A DNA stretch of 64,000 nucleotides from Mucilaginibacter kameinonensis (GCF_003675385.1 NZ_RCWZ01000003.1:620001-684000); one strand, 5' to 3'. Shown: positions 24,832 to 34,083, numbered from the stretch's first letter. The notes: generated by a model not told the origin, from the letters alone. A program made the numbers and translations.

Positions 24832-26367
24832 ATGAACGAGGCTCATAGCAGAGATAAGGGAAGGAATATTTCAGGCCTGCTATCCCGCAATAAATACCTG
24901 ATCATTACTTCCGTTTTACTTTTTGTTTTAGCGGCCTCTGCTTATTTGCTTTTTTCACCAACGAAACACAATGTAAAAATGGAATTAAGCATTTCTGACG
25001 ATCAGGAATCGCCGGGAATGGCCATTAACGAGCTCCGTTCTAACGTTGCGATAGGGAAAGTGGTTAATTCGTTAGGGTTACAGGTTAGTTACTATCGAAA
25101 AGGGACGTTTACCACAACAGAAATTTATGGCGATTCCTTACCCCTTAAATTTATGCTTGGCAAGGGCAGTGCCTACGACTCTCCTACCGACATCACGATC
25201 AATTTAATCAACGGCAACGTATGCCGGATCGATCAAAATAATGTACTCACAGATGTGCCTTTATACCACCCTGTGAAATATGCTTTTTTAGATTATACCA
25301 TAGTAAAAGGTCCTGCCTTTAAACCCATACAGCCACCGCTGACCGTAAAACTCACTTCCTCTGCCGACTTAATTAAACAATTCAGTGAAAGTTTAAATGC
25401 GAAAATCCTGGGGAACAACAGTTTTGAATTGAGCTTAAAAGCAGATAATCCTCAAAAGGGAGAGCATTTTTTAAACAAGCTTATAGCAGTTATAAACGCC
25501 CAATATGCTAAAAAAAACTCGCCCCAAAAACCTGCTGTTGTTGACACCTCGTTGCTTACAAAAATAAACGACAGTATATACTACTATAAAGCAATGGCCG
25601 ATAAATTCCGCGAGCAGCAAGCCATACTGAATAATATCAAAAAGCCAAGACCATTGCCGAAGCCCAAGCCGAAACCTATGGTGGTACAAGTGCAAACCGC
25701 ATTGACCGAAAAAGAAAAAAGTAGCTTAACTGCCATCAGCGCGATAAAATCATACACATCGAAACCTAATGATCCTTTTGTTTTAATACCTGAAGATTAT
25801 AGCCTTAACGACGGCCGCATTGAAGCGCTTATAAAAGATTTCAATAAAGCACAGCTTAATAAACAACGTGTACAACAAGATTCGGACAATGCCGACGCAA
25901 GTGTTTACGCTTTCAAACTCGAAATCAATTCGATAAAGGAAGCGCTTGTTAACAGTGTAACACAAAAGGAGCAAAAAATAAGGGCTGCTCATCAGACTAA
26001 AGAAGTTCGCCAACCTGAAGAGGTTGAACAACCAAAAGATATTGAACCGCCGAAAGATACTGCACAGCCAAAAGATTCAAAATCTATTGCGTCATTCATA
26101 TCAGTACAACTAAATGATTCGCTGGCTCAAATAAATGCAATAATTAAGCGTAAGCAACAACAGTACAACAGGCTACTGCATGGATCAGGTATACAATCCT
26201 CACACCCGAGGCTTACTATAGATGAAATGTCGACCACGCGGGAATCAATGAGCTCTAAGTCTTTATACGTGTATCTTTTTGCTTTATTGTTGGGTTTGTT
26301 GTTGCCTGTTGTATTGCTAATTATAAGGGAATATATAATCTCGCCTAAAAAAACGACAGCAGCGTAA
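24832..26367 (+). CDS. Wzz/PCP-like membrane protein, isolated
   Basis: 511 aa with one membrane segment near each end (about 22-41 and 475-498) and a large extracytoplasmic part between, rich in coiled coil at about 225-270 and 325-380. This is the topology of polysaccharide co-polymerases (Wzz, chain-length control) and of related tyrosine-kinase adaptors. The final cytoplasmic tail is short and basic (REYIISPKK) and has no kinase domain. A Pro-Lys-Glu-rich linker (EEVEQPKDIEPPKDTAQPK) lies at about 393-412. No glycosyltransferase or export genes are nearby, so the role in polysaccharide making is an inference from shape, not from a recognised motif. Confidence 0.6.
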   Translation: MNEAHSRDKGRNISGLLSRNKYLIITSVLLFVLAASAYLLFSPTKHNVKMELSISDDQESPGMAINELRSNVAIGKVVNSLGLQVSYYRKGTFTTTEIYGDSLPLKFMLGKGSAYDSPTDITINLINGNVCRIDQNNVLTDVPLYHPVKYAFLDYTIVKGPAFKPIQPPLTVKLTSSADLIKQFSESLNAKILGNNSFELSLKADNPQKGEHFLNKLIAVINAQYAKKNSPQKPAVVDTSLLTKINDSIYYYKAMADKFREQQAILNNIKKPRPLPKPKPKPMVVQVQTALTEKEKSSLTAISAIKSYTSKPNDPFVLIPEDYSLNDGRIEALIKDFNKAQLNKQRVQQDSDNADASVYAFKLEINSIKEALVNSVTQKEQKIRAAHQTKEVRQPEEVEQPKDIEPPKDTAQPKDSKSIASFISVQLNDSLAQINAIIKRKQQQYNRLLHGSGIQSSHPRLTIDEMSTTRESMSSKSLYVYLFALLLGLLLPVVLLIIREYIISPKKTTAA

Positions 26368-26397
26368 ATGCGAAGAAAAGTATACCCATTACATACA

Positions 26398-26430
26398 AAA
26401 CGGCGGATCATAATTAATGATCCGCCGTTT
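26398..26430. terminator. 13-bp hairpin between convergent genes
   Basis: AAACGGCGGATCA (26398-26410) pairs perfectly with TGATCCGCCGTTT (26418-26430), loop TAATTAA. It should end transcripts from the Wzz-like gene and the efflux operon. Confidence 0.85.
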
Positions 26431-26455
26431 CCGTTTTCATAGGGGTAGATAAAGC

Positions 26456-27868
26456 TTATTTCCAGCCGCCGCCTAATGAGCGATAAAGCTCGGCATTGGC
26501 GCTTAGTTGGGCCATTTTAATTGAGGCTAAATCCAACTCGCCTTGTAGTACATTACCCTGAGCGGTAATCACCTCAAGATAGGTAGCAAGGCCGTTTTTA
26601 AACAACATGCTGGCGTTAGAAGTAGCCTGTTGCAAGGTTTTAACGCGATTTGCAGCAATAGCCTGTTGTTCTTTTAGTTTTTGAAGCCTTATCAAAGCAT
26701 CAGACACCTCACCCACCGCATTCAATACAGATTGACGGAACTGGATCACTGTTTTCTCGCGATCAACTTTGGCAACCTCATATTGGGTACGCAATTGTTT
26801 ATGCTGTAACAAAGGCTGAGCAATGCCACCGGCAACAGTACCGAATAGTGAAGCAGGGATATTAAACCAATTGCTTGATTTAAATGAATTTAAACCACCC
26901 TGACCGGTAATAGTTAATGAAGGATAAAGCTGTGCTTTAGCTATACCAACCCTTGCGTTAGCAATGTTCAAAGCCAGTTCAGAGCTTCTTACATCGGGCC
27001 TACGACTTACCATGGCTGATGGGATACCTGTTGAAAGGGTTTCAGGGAATGTGATATCGTTAAGGGTTACATTACGCTCTATAGCGTTAGGCAACCTGCC
27101 TGCCAATATGCTCAAACCATTTTCCTGAACAGTAATATCACGCTCAAACTGAGGAACCAACTGTGCAGCGGCTTCTAATTGAGCTTGTGCCTGTTGTACA
27201 CCTAAAAGGGTAACCTGGCCAGCGTCATATTGTAATTTGATGATGCGTAAGGTGCTATCATTCAGTTTTACGTTCTTTTTAGCAATATCCAACTGCTCAT
27301 CCAGCATCAACAGGTTGTAATAGCCTTGTGATACGCTTGATACGATATTGGTTTGAACAGCCCTTTTTGCTTCATTGGTCTGCAGGTATTGAGCTAAAGC
27401 TTCGCGGTTTTGACTGCGAATTTTACCCCAGATATCGGCTTCCCATGAAAGCGAAAGGTTAGCGTTATAATCTTCAATATGTTTTGTACCGATGTTATAC
27501 TGTTTAATACTTAAACCGGTAACGCTGTTATCAGACGGGCGATTAGTGTTTGCAGTAACGTTTAAACCAAGTGTAGGTACATAATTCCATTTAACCTGTT
27601 TAAACTGTAAGTCCGCCGCTTCGATATTTTTAACAGCCACCTGCATATCGTAATTTCTTTCAATAGCGCTGTCAATTAATTTTTGAAGAGCGGCATCGGT
27701 AAAGAAATTTTTCCATTGCAAATCGGCAATGCTGCTGGTATCACCTGTGGTAACCGCGTTCCTGAAGTTTTCAGGCAGCCCATCTTTTGGCGTAGCAACA
27801 TCTTTTGAAACTTTACAGCCAGCCAGCACTACCAGTGCAATAGCCAAGCTGCCTATTATATTTTTCAT
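26456..27868 (-). CDS. RND efflux outer-membrane lipoprotein, TolC/NodT family
   Basis: 470 aa. Lipobox LAGC with Cys18. Two OEP repeats form the trans-periplasmic tunnel and outer-membrane channel; repeat helices include LQWKNFFTDAALQKLIDSAIERN, the SVSQGYYNLLMLDEQL helix and the second-repeat RRPDVRSSELALNIANARVGIAKAQLYPSL, the typical NodT-type sequence. It is the last gene of the efflux operon, 68 nt after the RND gene, in which an inverted repeat lies. It should work with the adaptor and the inner-membrane pump for drug export. Confidence 0.95.
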   Translation of the reverse strand: MKNIIGSLAIALVVLAGCKVSKDVATPKDGLPENFRNAVTTGDTSSIADLQWKNFFTDAALQKLIDSAIERNYDMQVAVKNIEAADLQFKQVKWNYVPTLGLNVTANTNRPSDNSVTGLSIKQYNIGTKHIEDYNANLSLSWEADIWGKIRSQNREALAQYLQTNEAKRAVQTNIVSSVSQGYYNLLMLDEQLDIAKKNVKLNDSTLRIIKLQYDAGQVTLLGVQQAQAQLEAAAQLVPQFERDITVQENGLSILAGRLPNAIERNVTLNDITFPETLSTGIPSAMVSRRPDVRSSELALNIANARVGIAKAQLYPSLTITGQGGLNSFKSSNWFNIPASLFGTVAGGIAQPLLQHKQLRTQYEVAKVDREKTVIQFRQSVLNAVGEVSDALIRLQKLKEQQAIAANRVKTLQQATSNASMLFKNGLATYLEVITAQGNVLQGELDLASIKMAQLSANAELYRSLGGGWK

Positions 27869-27883
27869 TGTTGAATCTTTTTT

Positions 27884-27918
27884 AAACTATCACAGATTTT
27901 AAAAACCCGTGATAGTTT
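27884..27918. other. Intercistronic hairpin in the efflux operon
   Basis: AAACTATCAC (27884-27893) pairs with GTGATAGTTT (27909-27918). Read in the operon's direction no T run follows, so it may stabilise or attenuate rather than end the mRNA. Confidence 0.5.
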
Positions 27919-27936
27919 TTGTTGATGTTTAATTGA

Positions 27937-30900
27937 TTAAGCTGAATATTCGTTTTCAAGCACGGCCACATCTTTACCATGGTCGCCTGCGTTAGTGGCA
28001 AGCGGTTTTGGTTTACCACTGATGCGCTCCTGCAAGCCCTGGAATATCACGTACAATACCGGTATGATAAACAAACCTAATAGTACACCCGAAACCATCC
28101 CGCCTGCGGCACCGATACTGATAGAGTGGTTACCCTGTGCAGACGGACCGGTAGCGATACTCATCGGGAACAGACCGAATACGAATGCCATTGAAGTCAT
28201 GATGATTGGACGGATACGGAGCTGAGCAGCTTCAATAGCTGATTGCACCAGCCCATGTCCTGCCCTTCGCCGCTGTACCGCGAACTCTACGATCAGGATG
28301 GCGTTCTTCGCTAACAAACCGATGAGCATGATGAGCGCAACCTGTACATAGATGTTGTTTTCGATACCGGTTAAGCCTAACACAATGAACACACCGAATA
28401 AACCGGTAGGTATTGAAAGTATTACCGCCAATGGCAGGATATAACTTTCATACTGTGCTGATAGCAGGAAGTATACGAACACCAAACACAACAGGAATAT
28501 CACAGTTGACTGACCACCTGAAGCAATCTCCTCACGGGTTTGGCCGGTGAACTCATAAGCAAAACCTTGTGGCAATTGCTCTTTAGCTGTTTCTTCTATC
28601 GCTTTGATGGCATCACCAGAGCTGTAGCCCGGTTTAGGGATGGCATTGATCTCAATAGAATTGAACAGGTTATAACGTGAAGCTGTTTCTGAACCATAAA
28701 CACGGGTTAATTTAACCAGGGTGTTAATTGGCACGTTTTGACCCTGTTTGTTTTTAACAAACACACGATCGATAGCTGAAGGATCGGTCCTGTCGGCAAT
28801 ATCAGCCTGAACAACCACACGGTAGTATTTACCAAAGCGGTTAAAGTCTGATGCCTGGGCAGTACCAAAGTAAGCCTGCATAGTTGACAGGATGTCTTTA
28901 ACGCTTACGCCTAATTGGTCGGCTTTTTCATCATCAACCTCTAATTGTAACTGAGGGTAGTCAGCTTTGTATGAAGTGAAGGCGAAAGCAACAGCTGGTT
29001 TCTGCATCAGCTTCATGATAAAGTTATTGGCCACGCCGCTAAATTTATCCAGCCTGCCGTTTGTTTTATCCTGCAGCATTACGTCAAGCGCTTCCACGTT
29101 ACTGAAACCAGGAACTGTAGGGAAACTGAACACGAAGAAGGTACCACCCGGGATTCCGCCCAATTTGCCCCTTACTATGTTCTGAATCGCATCGATATTT
29201 TTAACCTCGCCCCTCTCTTCAGTAGGCTTTAACAACAGGAAGATAACACCTGCTGATGGACTGCTTGATTGGGTTAAGAAGTTGAAACCAGACAAGGCAG
29301 TTACGAACCTTGCTGATGGTAAAGTTTTAAGCTGGTCTTCGGCTTGCTTAAATACTTTATTGGTACCACTTAATGAAGTACCTGATGGTGTATTAACAGC
29401 TATAGCCACAAAGCCCTGATCCTCGGTAGGAATGAAGCCTGTTTTTGTTTTGTTTATCATATAAACGGTAGCAACAACTACTAAGGCAAGGCCCGCCATG
29501 CTTATCCATTTATTACGGATCAAAACTTTCAAGCCCCCAACATACCTGTTGGTCATATAATTGAAACCACCATTAAAGCCTGCGTAGAATTTCTCTACAA
29601 AGCTTTTCTTAGGAGCCTCGTGACCATTTTCGCTATGTTTATTCTTTAAGAATAACGCAGCCAAAGCAGGACTCAAGGTTAAAGCGTTAACGGCCGATAT
29701 GATAATTGATATAGCCATGGTTAACGCAAACTGGCGATAAAAGATACCTGTTGAACCAGTCATGAAGCTCACCGGTAAAAATACCGCTGCCATAACTAAG
29801 GTAATAGATATAATAGCACCTGTAATCTCGTGCATGGCCTCAGTAGTTGCAGCTTTAGGGGTAAGACTTGGATCTTGCTCCATTTTGGCATGCACCGCCT
29901 CCACCACCACAATCGCGTCATCCACCACAATACCGATGGCGAGTACCAATGCGAACAGTGTTAACAGGTTAACCGAGAAACCGAACAGGTTCATGAAGAA
30001 GAACGTACCGATAATAGCAACCGGAACAGCTATAGCCGGGATTAACGTTGATCTGAAATCCTGAAGGAATACGAATACCACAATAAACACGAGGATAAAC
30101 GCCTCAACCAAGGTATGTTCAACCTGGTTAATAGACTCATCAAGGTCAGTTTTGGTACGATAGAACTGGTTGTATTTGATACCAACCGGGAAATCCTTAG
30201 ATAATTTCACCATCAGATTATCGATGGCGATCTGGATTTCGTTGGCGTTTGAACCTGATAATTGTATAATACCAACGATAATACCATCATGGCCGTTCAG
30301 GTTACTTACGCTATTATATGAATAAGCACCCAGTTCAACACGTGCTACGTCTTTCAAACGCAACACAGAACCATCTGCATTAGCGCGGATAGCTATGTTC
30401 TGATATTCCTCTGGTTTGGTAAGTTTACCTTTATATTTAATTACATATTCAAATGCTTCGTTGCTACGCTCACCAAATTTACCTGGTGCTGCTTCAAGGT
30501 TTTTGTCTTGTATAGCGGCGGTTACTTCGGCAGGGGTAACATTGTATGCTGCCATTTGGGTAGGATTTAACCAAACGCGCATTGAGTAATCTTTAATACC
30601 ACCAAAGATACTGGCAGAACCTACACCCGGAATACGTTTAATTTCCGGAACGATATTGATCTGCGCGTAGTTGGCTACAAAGGTTTGATCGTATTTTTTT
30701 GGATCCTCTGAGTAGATTGCCATAGCACCAATAAAGCTGTTTTGCTGCTTGGTAGTTGTAATACCATATTGCAAAACCTCGGCTGGTAACTGGCTTGAAG
30801 CCTGAGAAACACGGTTTTGAACGTTTACCGCAGCCTGATCGGGGTTGGTACCTTGTTTAAAGTAAACGGTGATGCCTAATGTACCGTCATTACTGGCGGT

Positions 30901-31140
30901 AGAGGTCATATAGGTCATATTTTCCACACCGTTAATGGCTTCTTCTAACGAAGGCGTAACGGAACGGAGGATAGTTTCGGCGTTGGCACCCGGATATACC
31001 GCTGATACCAATACCGACGGAGGGGCTATATTAGGAAACCGCTCTAAGGGCAGTTTTGTTAAACCAAGTACACCCACTATCACCAACAAAATGGAGATAA
31101 CAGTTGAGAGTACCGGTCTTTCTATAAATTTCTGAAACAT
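27937..31140 (-). CDS. HAE1-family RND multidrug efflux pump
   Basis: 1067 aa inner-membrane proton-driven pump of the AcrB/MexB kind. Twelve membrane segments with two large periplasmic loops. The start FQKFIERPVLSTVISILLVIVGVLG is typical, and the proton-relay pair is present in LAIGIVVDDAIVVVEAVH. The porter motif GPSAQGNHSISIG, instead of the GAG.. sequence seen in gamma-proteobacterial AcrB, fits Bacteroidota pumps. The C-terminal tail is short. It lies 24 nt after the adaptor stop and is the middle gene of the tetR-adaptor-pump-channel row. Substrates cannot be read from the sequence but should be amphiphilic drugs, dyes or bile-like compounds. Confidence 0.96.
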   Translation of the reverse strand: MFQKFIERPVLSTVISILLVIVGVLGLTKLPLERFPNIAPPSVLVSAVYPGANAETILRSVTPSLEEAINGVENMTYMTSTASNDGTLGITVYFKQGTNPDQAAVNVQNRVSQASSQLPAEVLQYGITTTKQQNSFIGAMAIYSEDPKKYDQTFVANYAQINIVPEIKRIPGVGSASIFGGIKDYSMRVWLNPTQMAAYNVTPAEVTAAIQDKNLEAAPGKFGERSNEAFEYVIKYKGKLTKPEEYQNIAIRANADGSVLRLKDVARVELGAYSYNSVSNLNGHDGIIVGIIQLSGSNANEIQIAIDNLMVKLSKDFPVGIKYNQFYRTKTDLDESINQVEHTLVEAFILVFIVVFVFLQDFRSTLIPAIAVPVAIIGTFFFMNLFGFSVNLLTLFALVLAIGIVVDDAIVVVEAVHAKMEQDPSLTPKAATTEAMHEITGAIISITLVMAAVFLPVSFMTGSTGIFYRQFALTMAISIIISAVNALTLSPALAALFLKNKHSENGHEAPKKSFVEKFYAGFNGGFNYMTNRYVGGLKVLIRNKWISMAGLALVVVATVYMINKTKTGFIPTEDQGFVAIAVNTPSGTSLSGTNKVFKQAEDQLKTLPSARFVTALSGFNFLTQSSSPSAGVIFLLLKPTEERGEVKNIDAIQNIVRGKLGGIPGGTFFVFSFPTVPGFSNVEALDVMLQDKTNGRLDKFSGVANNFIMKLMQKPAVAFAFTSYKADYPQLQLEVDDEKADQLGVSVKDILSTMQAYFGTAQASDFNRFGKYYRVVVQADIADRTDPSAIDRVFVKNKQGQNVPINTLVKLTRVYGSETASRYNLFNSIEINAIPKPGYSSGDAIKAIEETAKEQLPQGFAYEFTGQTREEIASGGQSTVIFLLCLVFVYFLLSAQYESYILPLAVILSIPTGLFGVFIVLGLTGIENNIYVQVALIMLIGLLAKNAILIVEFAVQRRRAGHGLVQSAIEAAQLRIRPIIMTSMAFVFGLFPMSIATGPSAQGNHSISIGAAGGMVSGVLLGLFIIPVLYVIFQGLQERISGKPKPLATNAGDHGKDVAVLENEYSA

Positions 31141-31164
31141 GACTTTAAAGTTTAAGTGTATGTA

Positions 31165-32310
31165 TTAGTGTTTAACTACAGCGGCTACTTTATCAGCCTG
31201 TTTTTGAGGCTGAATAACCATGCCTTCCTGTAGTTTATCGATGCCCTCTAACACAATCTGGTCGCCGGCTTTGATGCCTTCTTTATCTTTAACCAGGTAG
31301 TGATCGCCCGATTTACCAACTATATCAATAGGTTGTTTTTTAACTTTGCTGCTATCACCAACGGTGAACACAAATACTTTGTCCTGCATTTCAACAGTTG
31401 CCGATTCAGGCACGATCAAAGCATCTTTGTGGCTCAGGCTTAGACGGATCTTACCTGTATTACCAGAACGTAACAAACCATCAGGGTTAGCAAAGTTTGC
31501 CCTTAGTGTAATTGCACCTGTATTTTTATCAAACTGGCCATCTACGATGTCAATTTTACCTTGTTTAGCATATTCTGTATTATCAGCCAACAACAATGAT
31601 ACTGATGGTACATTTTTCAATTTATCTTTCAGATTAGCGCCAGGATATTGTTCTTTAAAGGCAACAAAATCTTTTTCGCCAAGTGAAAAGTAAACGTGTA
31701 CGTCATGAACATCTGATAGTTGAGTTAGTGGAGCAACATCTGCGGGAGCAACAAGGCTACCTTGCTTTTTAGCAAGCAGACCGATATAGCCGCTCACAGG
31801 AGCTTTGATTAAAGTATAACCTACATTGATCTGCGCTGTAGCTACGTTAGCTTTGGCCGATTCGATATTGGCTTTTGCTACATCTAAAGCTGCTTTGGCA
31901 GTTTTTAACTGATAATCTGATACTACTTTATTTGCAACAAGCGGTGTTAATTTATCAACTTCAAGCTGTGCGTTAACATGTGCTGCTTCGGCTGCGTGTA
32001 AGCTTGCCAATGCATTATTTAAAGCCGCGCGGTATGGTTGTTCGTTAATTTTAAATATTGGCTGACCTGCAGATACAAAAGCACCTTCGTCAACAAATAC
32101 TTTATCTAAAGTACCGCTTACCTGCGGCCTGATCTCTACGTTAACAGTACCTTCAATTGAAGCTGGATATTCCTGGAAAGTAGTTTCAGAGCCCGAAGTA
32201 ATAGTTGCTACCGGTAATGCCGGTGGCGGCGGTGCTGTTGGAGCCTGCGGTGCAGATGAACATCCATATAATGTTAAAGCTGCAACTGCCGCTAAAATGA
32301 GTGTTTTCAT
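31165..32310 (-). CDS. RND efflux periplasmic adaptor lipoprotein
   Basis: 381 aa from the ATG at 32310, which gives a clean lipoprotein signal with lipobox LYGC and Cys17 (MKTLILAAVAALTLYGCSS). The open frame extends to an ATG at 32415, but that would bury the signal peptide. After a Pro/Ala-rich linker come the barrel-sandwich halves (VEIRPQVSGTLDKVFVDEGAFVSAGQPIF and later GYTLIKAPVSGYIGLLAK) around a helical hairpin, then beta-barrel and membrane-proximal domains. It connects the RND pump to the outer-membrane channel. Its promoter region holds the palindromic operators. Confidence 0.95.
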   Translation of the reverse strand: MKTLILAAVAALTLYGCSSAPQAPTAPPPPALPVATITSGSETTFQEYPASIEGTVNVEIRPQVSGTLDKVFVDEGAFVSAGQPIFKINEQPYRAALNNALASLHAAEAAHVNAQLEVDKLTPLVANKVVSDYQLKTAKAALDVAKANIESAKANVATAQINVGYTLIKAPVSGYIGLLAKKQGSLVAPADVAPLTQLSDVHDVHVYFSLGEKDFVAFKEQYPGANLKDKLKNVPSVSLLLADNTEYAKQGKIDIVDGQFDKNTGAITLRANFANPDGLLRSGNTGKIRLSLSHKDALIVPESATVEMQDKVFVFTVGDSSKVKKQPIDIVGKSGDHYLVKDKEGIKAGDQIVLEGIDKLQEGMVIQPQKQADKVAAVVKH

Positions 32311-32592
32311 GAGTGATGATTTTAAGAGTGGTGAATGGATAGGGTTAGAATAAGCCGTTGGGCTTGTGATATATGATGATTTGATTGTTTTCATTGTTTT
32401 ACTATTGCCGATCATTTTTCAATTGAAATGCCAGTTATACAACCAGCTTATTATCAATATTTTATATAATTTTTATTTTAACTTCAAGTGCCTTATATCG
32501 TGATATTCACGTTTTTACATTACGATATATCAAGACGGTGCGCGCTAATTGCAGCTGTTACATAAATTAGATGTTACAACACCGTTAAATCG

Positions 32593-32607
32593 TTTAACAC
32601 TGTTAAA
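32593..32607. promoter_or_regulatory. TetR-type operator, site 1
   Basis: TTTAACACTGTTAAA, perfect 15-bp dyad with one central base. The left neighbour CCGTTAAATCG makes a second overlapping dyad (GTTAAATCGTTTAAC). Confidence 0.75.
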
Positions 32608-32678
32608 TGGATTACGTGGGTTGTGAGTGAGCTTTTTCATTGTATTAAGAGTTTGTTTTAAAAGTGCTTTAACATTTA

Positions 32679-32711
32679 CTTAACACTGTAAGGAAATTTA
32701 ACAGTGTTATT
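32679..32711. promoter_or_regulatory. TetR-type operator pair, sites 2a and 2b
   Basis: CTTAACACTGTAAGG (32679-32693) and TTTAACAGTGTTATT (32697-32711) are two near-palindromic copies 3 nt apart, just after the tetR stop codon. Confidence 0.65.
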
Positions 32712-32717
32712 TTTCGG

Positions 32718-33332
32718 TCATGAAAAAACCTGATCTTTCATCGACCTGATAATACCGCTGATGGTATCTTTCAAAACCTGGCGGTTAACTTCGTCAGAGA
32801 ATCCTCTGCTTAGTAAATTGATGGATACCAACCCGTGTACAACCGACCAAAAGGTGTAATATTTTGTACAAATCATTTCGTCGTTGATATCCTTTATATT
32901 CATTAGCTGCATAATTGCTTCGCTAACCATGGTGGTGAAACGCTGGGCTTCTGGCATTGCTCTTACTACCTCGCAGCAGCAATTCATCTGTACGCCAAAC
33001 ATAACCTGGTAAAGCTCCTTATTTTCAAAAGCAAAATTCCAGTATGCAAGCCACATAGCTTCAAGCTGATCTTCGGGCATCGGATAGTGCTCTTTTGCTT
33101 TCTCCATGTCCTTAGCCAGTATTACATAACCTTTGCGGGTAAGTTCCATTAATATGGCATCCTTGTTTGCGAAGTACTCATATATAATGGGCGCGGTGTA
33201 TTCAATTACATCGGCAATCTTACGCATGCTTAAAGCCTGCCAGCCTTCATGCTTAACTATGTGGAGCGCGGCGTCCAGGATGTTCACCCTGGTTTCTTCT
33301 TTTAAGCGCTGTATTCGTTCTTTACTTGCCAT
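32718..33332 (-). CDS. TetR/AcrR family repressor
   Basis: 204 aa. The N-terminal helix-turn-helix occupies about residues 10-55: ILDAALHIVKHEGWQALSMRKIADVIEYTAPIIYEYFANKDAIL, with the typical Y.YF.NKD helix-3 end. The rest is an all-helical ligand-binding and dimer region with a C-terminal segment that matches the TetR_C_33/WHG-type group (LEAMWLAYWNFAFENKELYQVMFG). Two cysteines in MNCCCEVV may be redox- or metal-sensitive; this is speculation. It sits upstream of the efflux operon in the same direction and has an operator over its own transcription start, so it should repress both. The ligand is unknown. Confidence 0.93.
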   Translation of the reverse strand: MASKERIQRLKEETRVNILDAALHIVKHEGWQALSMRKIADVIEYTAPIIYEYFANKDAILMELTRKGYVILAKDMEKAKEHYPMPEDQLEAMWLAYWNFAFENKELYQVMFGVQMNCCCEVVRAMPEAQRFTTMVSEAIMQLMNIKDINDEMICTKYYTFWSVVHGLVSINLLSRGFSDEVNRQVLKDTISGIIRSMKDQVFS

Positions 33333-33353
33333 TTTGATTACACCATTAAATCA

Positions 33354-33376
33354 TTTAACAGTGTTAAGCAAAAGTA
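33354..33376 (-). promoter_or_regulatory. tetR promoter with overlapping operator, site 3
   Basis: On the minus strand TACTTTTG (33369-33376) is the -7 box; directly downstream is the palindrome 33354-33368 (plus strand TTTAACAGTGTTAAG), which covers the predicted start of transcription. The ATG is 21 nt further on. This arrangement suggests self-repression. Confidence 0.75.
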
Positions 33377-33473
33377 TAACGGTTTTAAAGATTATTTACC
33401 ATCCCTTTGTCATAAAGGTTTCATCCAATTGTCATGGATTAAACCTTTTGAGCAAAATCCGGTCGGCAAGCGC

Positions 33474-33989
33474 TTATTTTTTTACCAGGTAAACCAATTG
33501 CCCAATATGATAGCCCTGGTGTATAGTACGATTAATCAGGATATTCAGTCTGTTACGATGTGGCTCTTTTTCAAAATCCTCTGCAGAAATTGCACTATGC
33601 GGTTTAAACCAGTCTTCCGGTTGCATTGCATTCATTTTCTCTGTCAGCGCCTCATTAACTTTGGCCCAATATTGTTTAAGCTCAGCTAACGATGGCTTTT
33701 CAAGGCCAGAGTTTTCAGGGTTTTTAATAAAAGTAGCATCAAGCTCAGGATACAGCCTTTCGCCCAAACCTAAGTAGGTAAACATTCCGTCGCTCACAGC
33801 TGTAAGATGGCCAAGCAGGTAAACACCGGTGTTGCGACCGGGAGCTGTTTCAGTTGCAAGGGCTTCGTCGGTAAGTTTGTCAAGCAAACCGTTAAGGCGG
33901 CTATTTTGCAGTTCCCAGTTAGAAACTACCATCTTGATAAATAACTCAGTTGACGGCTGTACGTTGTTTTCGGTAATGTTTGTGCTCAT
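33474..33989 (-). CDS. DinB-like four-helix protein
   Basis: 171 aa from the ATG at 33989 (MSTNITENN). The frame is open to 34043, but that start would run through the inverted repeat at 34000-34031. DinB/YfiT-like fold: helices VVSNWELQNSRLNGLLDKL, the metal-type His in LLGHLTAVSD, a LAELKQYWAKVNEALTEKM helix, and the final RTIHQGYHIGQLVYLVKK with two His. The three histidines suit a metal site as in this family. Members take part in bacillithiol or similar thiol transfer or are stress-induced; the role here is not known. Confidence 0.85.
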   Translation of the reverse strand: MSTNITENNVQPSTELFIKMVVSNWELQNSRLNGLLDKLTDEALATETAPGRNTGVYLLGHLTAVSDGMFTYLGLGERLYPELDATFIKNPENSGLEKPSLAELKQYWAKVNEALTEKMNAMQPEDWFKPHSAISAEDFEKEPHRNRLNILINRTIHQGYHIGQLVYLVKK

Positions 33990-33999
33990 TTTTTGCAGA

Positions 34000-34031
34000 T
34001 GTAATATCAAACCGGCTGATTTGATATTACA
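34000..34031. promoter_or_regulatory. 12-bp perfect inverted repeat upstream of the DinB-like gene
   Basis: TGTAATATCAAA (34000-34011) and TTTGATATTACA (34020-34031) around 8 nt. It begins 10 nt before the ATG. It may be an operator or a 5' UTR hairpin. Confidence 0.65.
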
Positions 34032-34083
34032 ATTATAAGCCAAAACCGAATTGAAGTGATACCGATCTGCTTATTTGACAAAA

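Larger units (their letters stand above)
32311..32717. promoter_or_regulatory. Control region between tetR and the efflux operon
   Basis: 407 nt that hold the promoter of the adaptor-pump-channel operon. It contains the TetR-type palindromes at 32593-32607, 32679-32693 and 32697-32711, and a separate dyad around 32494-32529 (TATATCG ... CGATATA, with CGTGATATTCACG inside). No ORF that I accept. Confidence 0.65.

Noticed and set aside
32311..32415. 35-residue N-terminal extension of the RND adaptor
   Set aside because: It would place a lipoprotein signal peptide in the middle of the chain.
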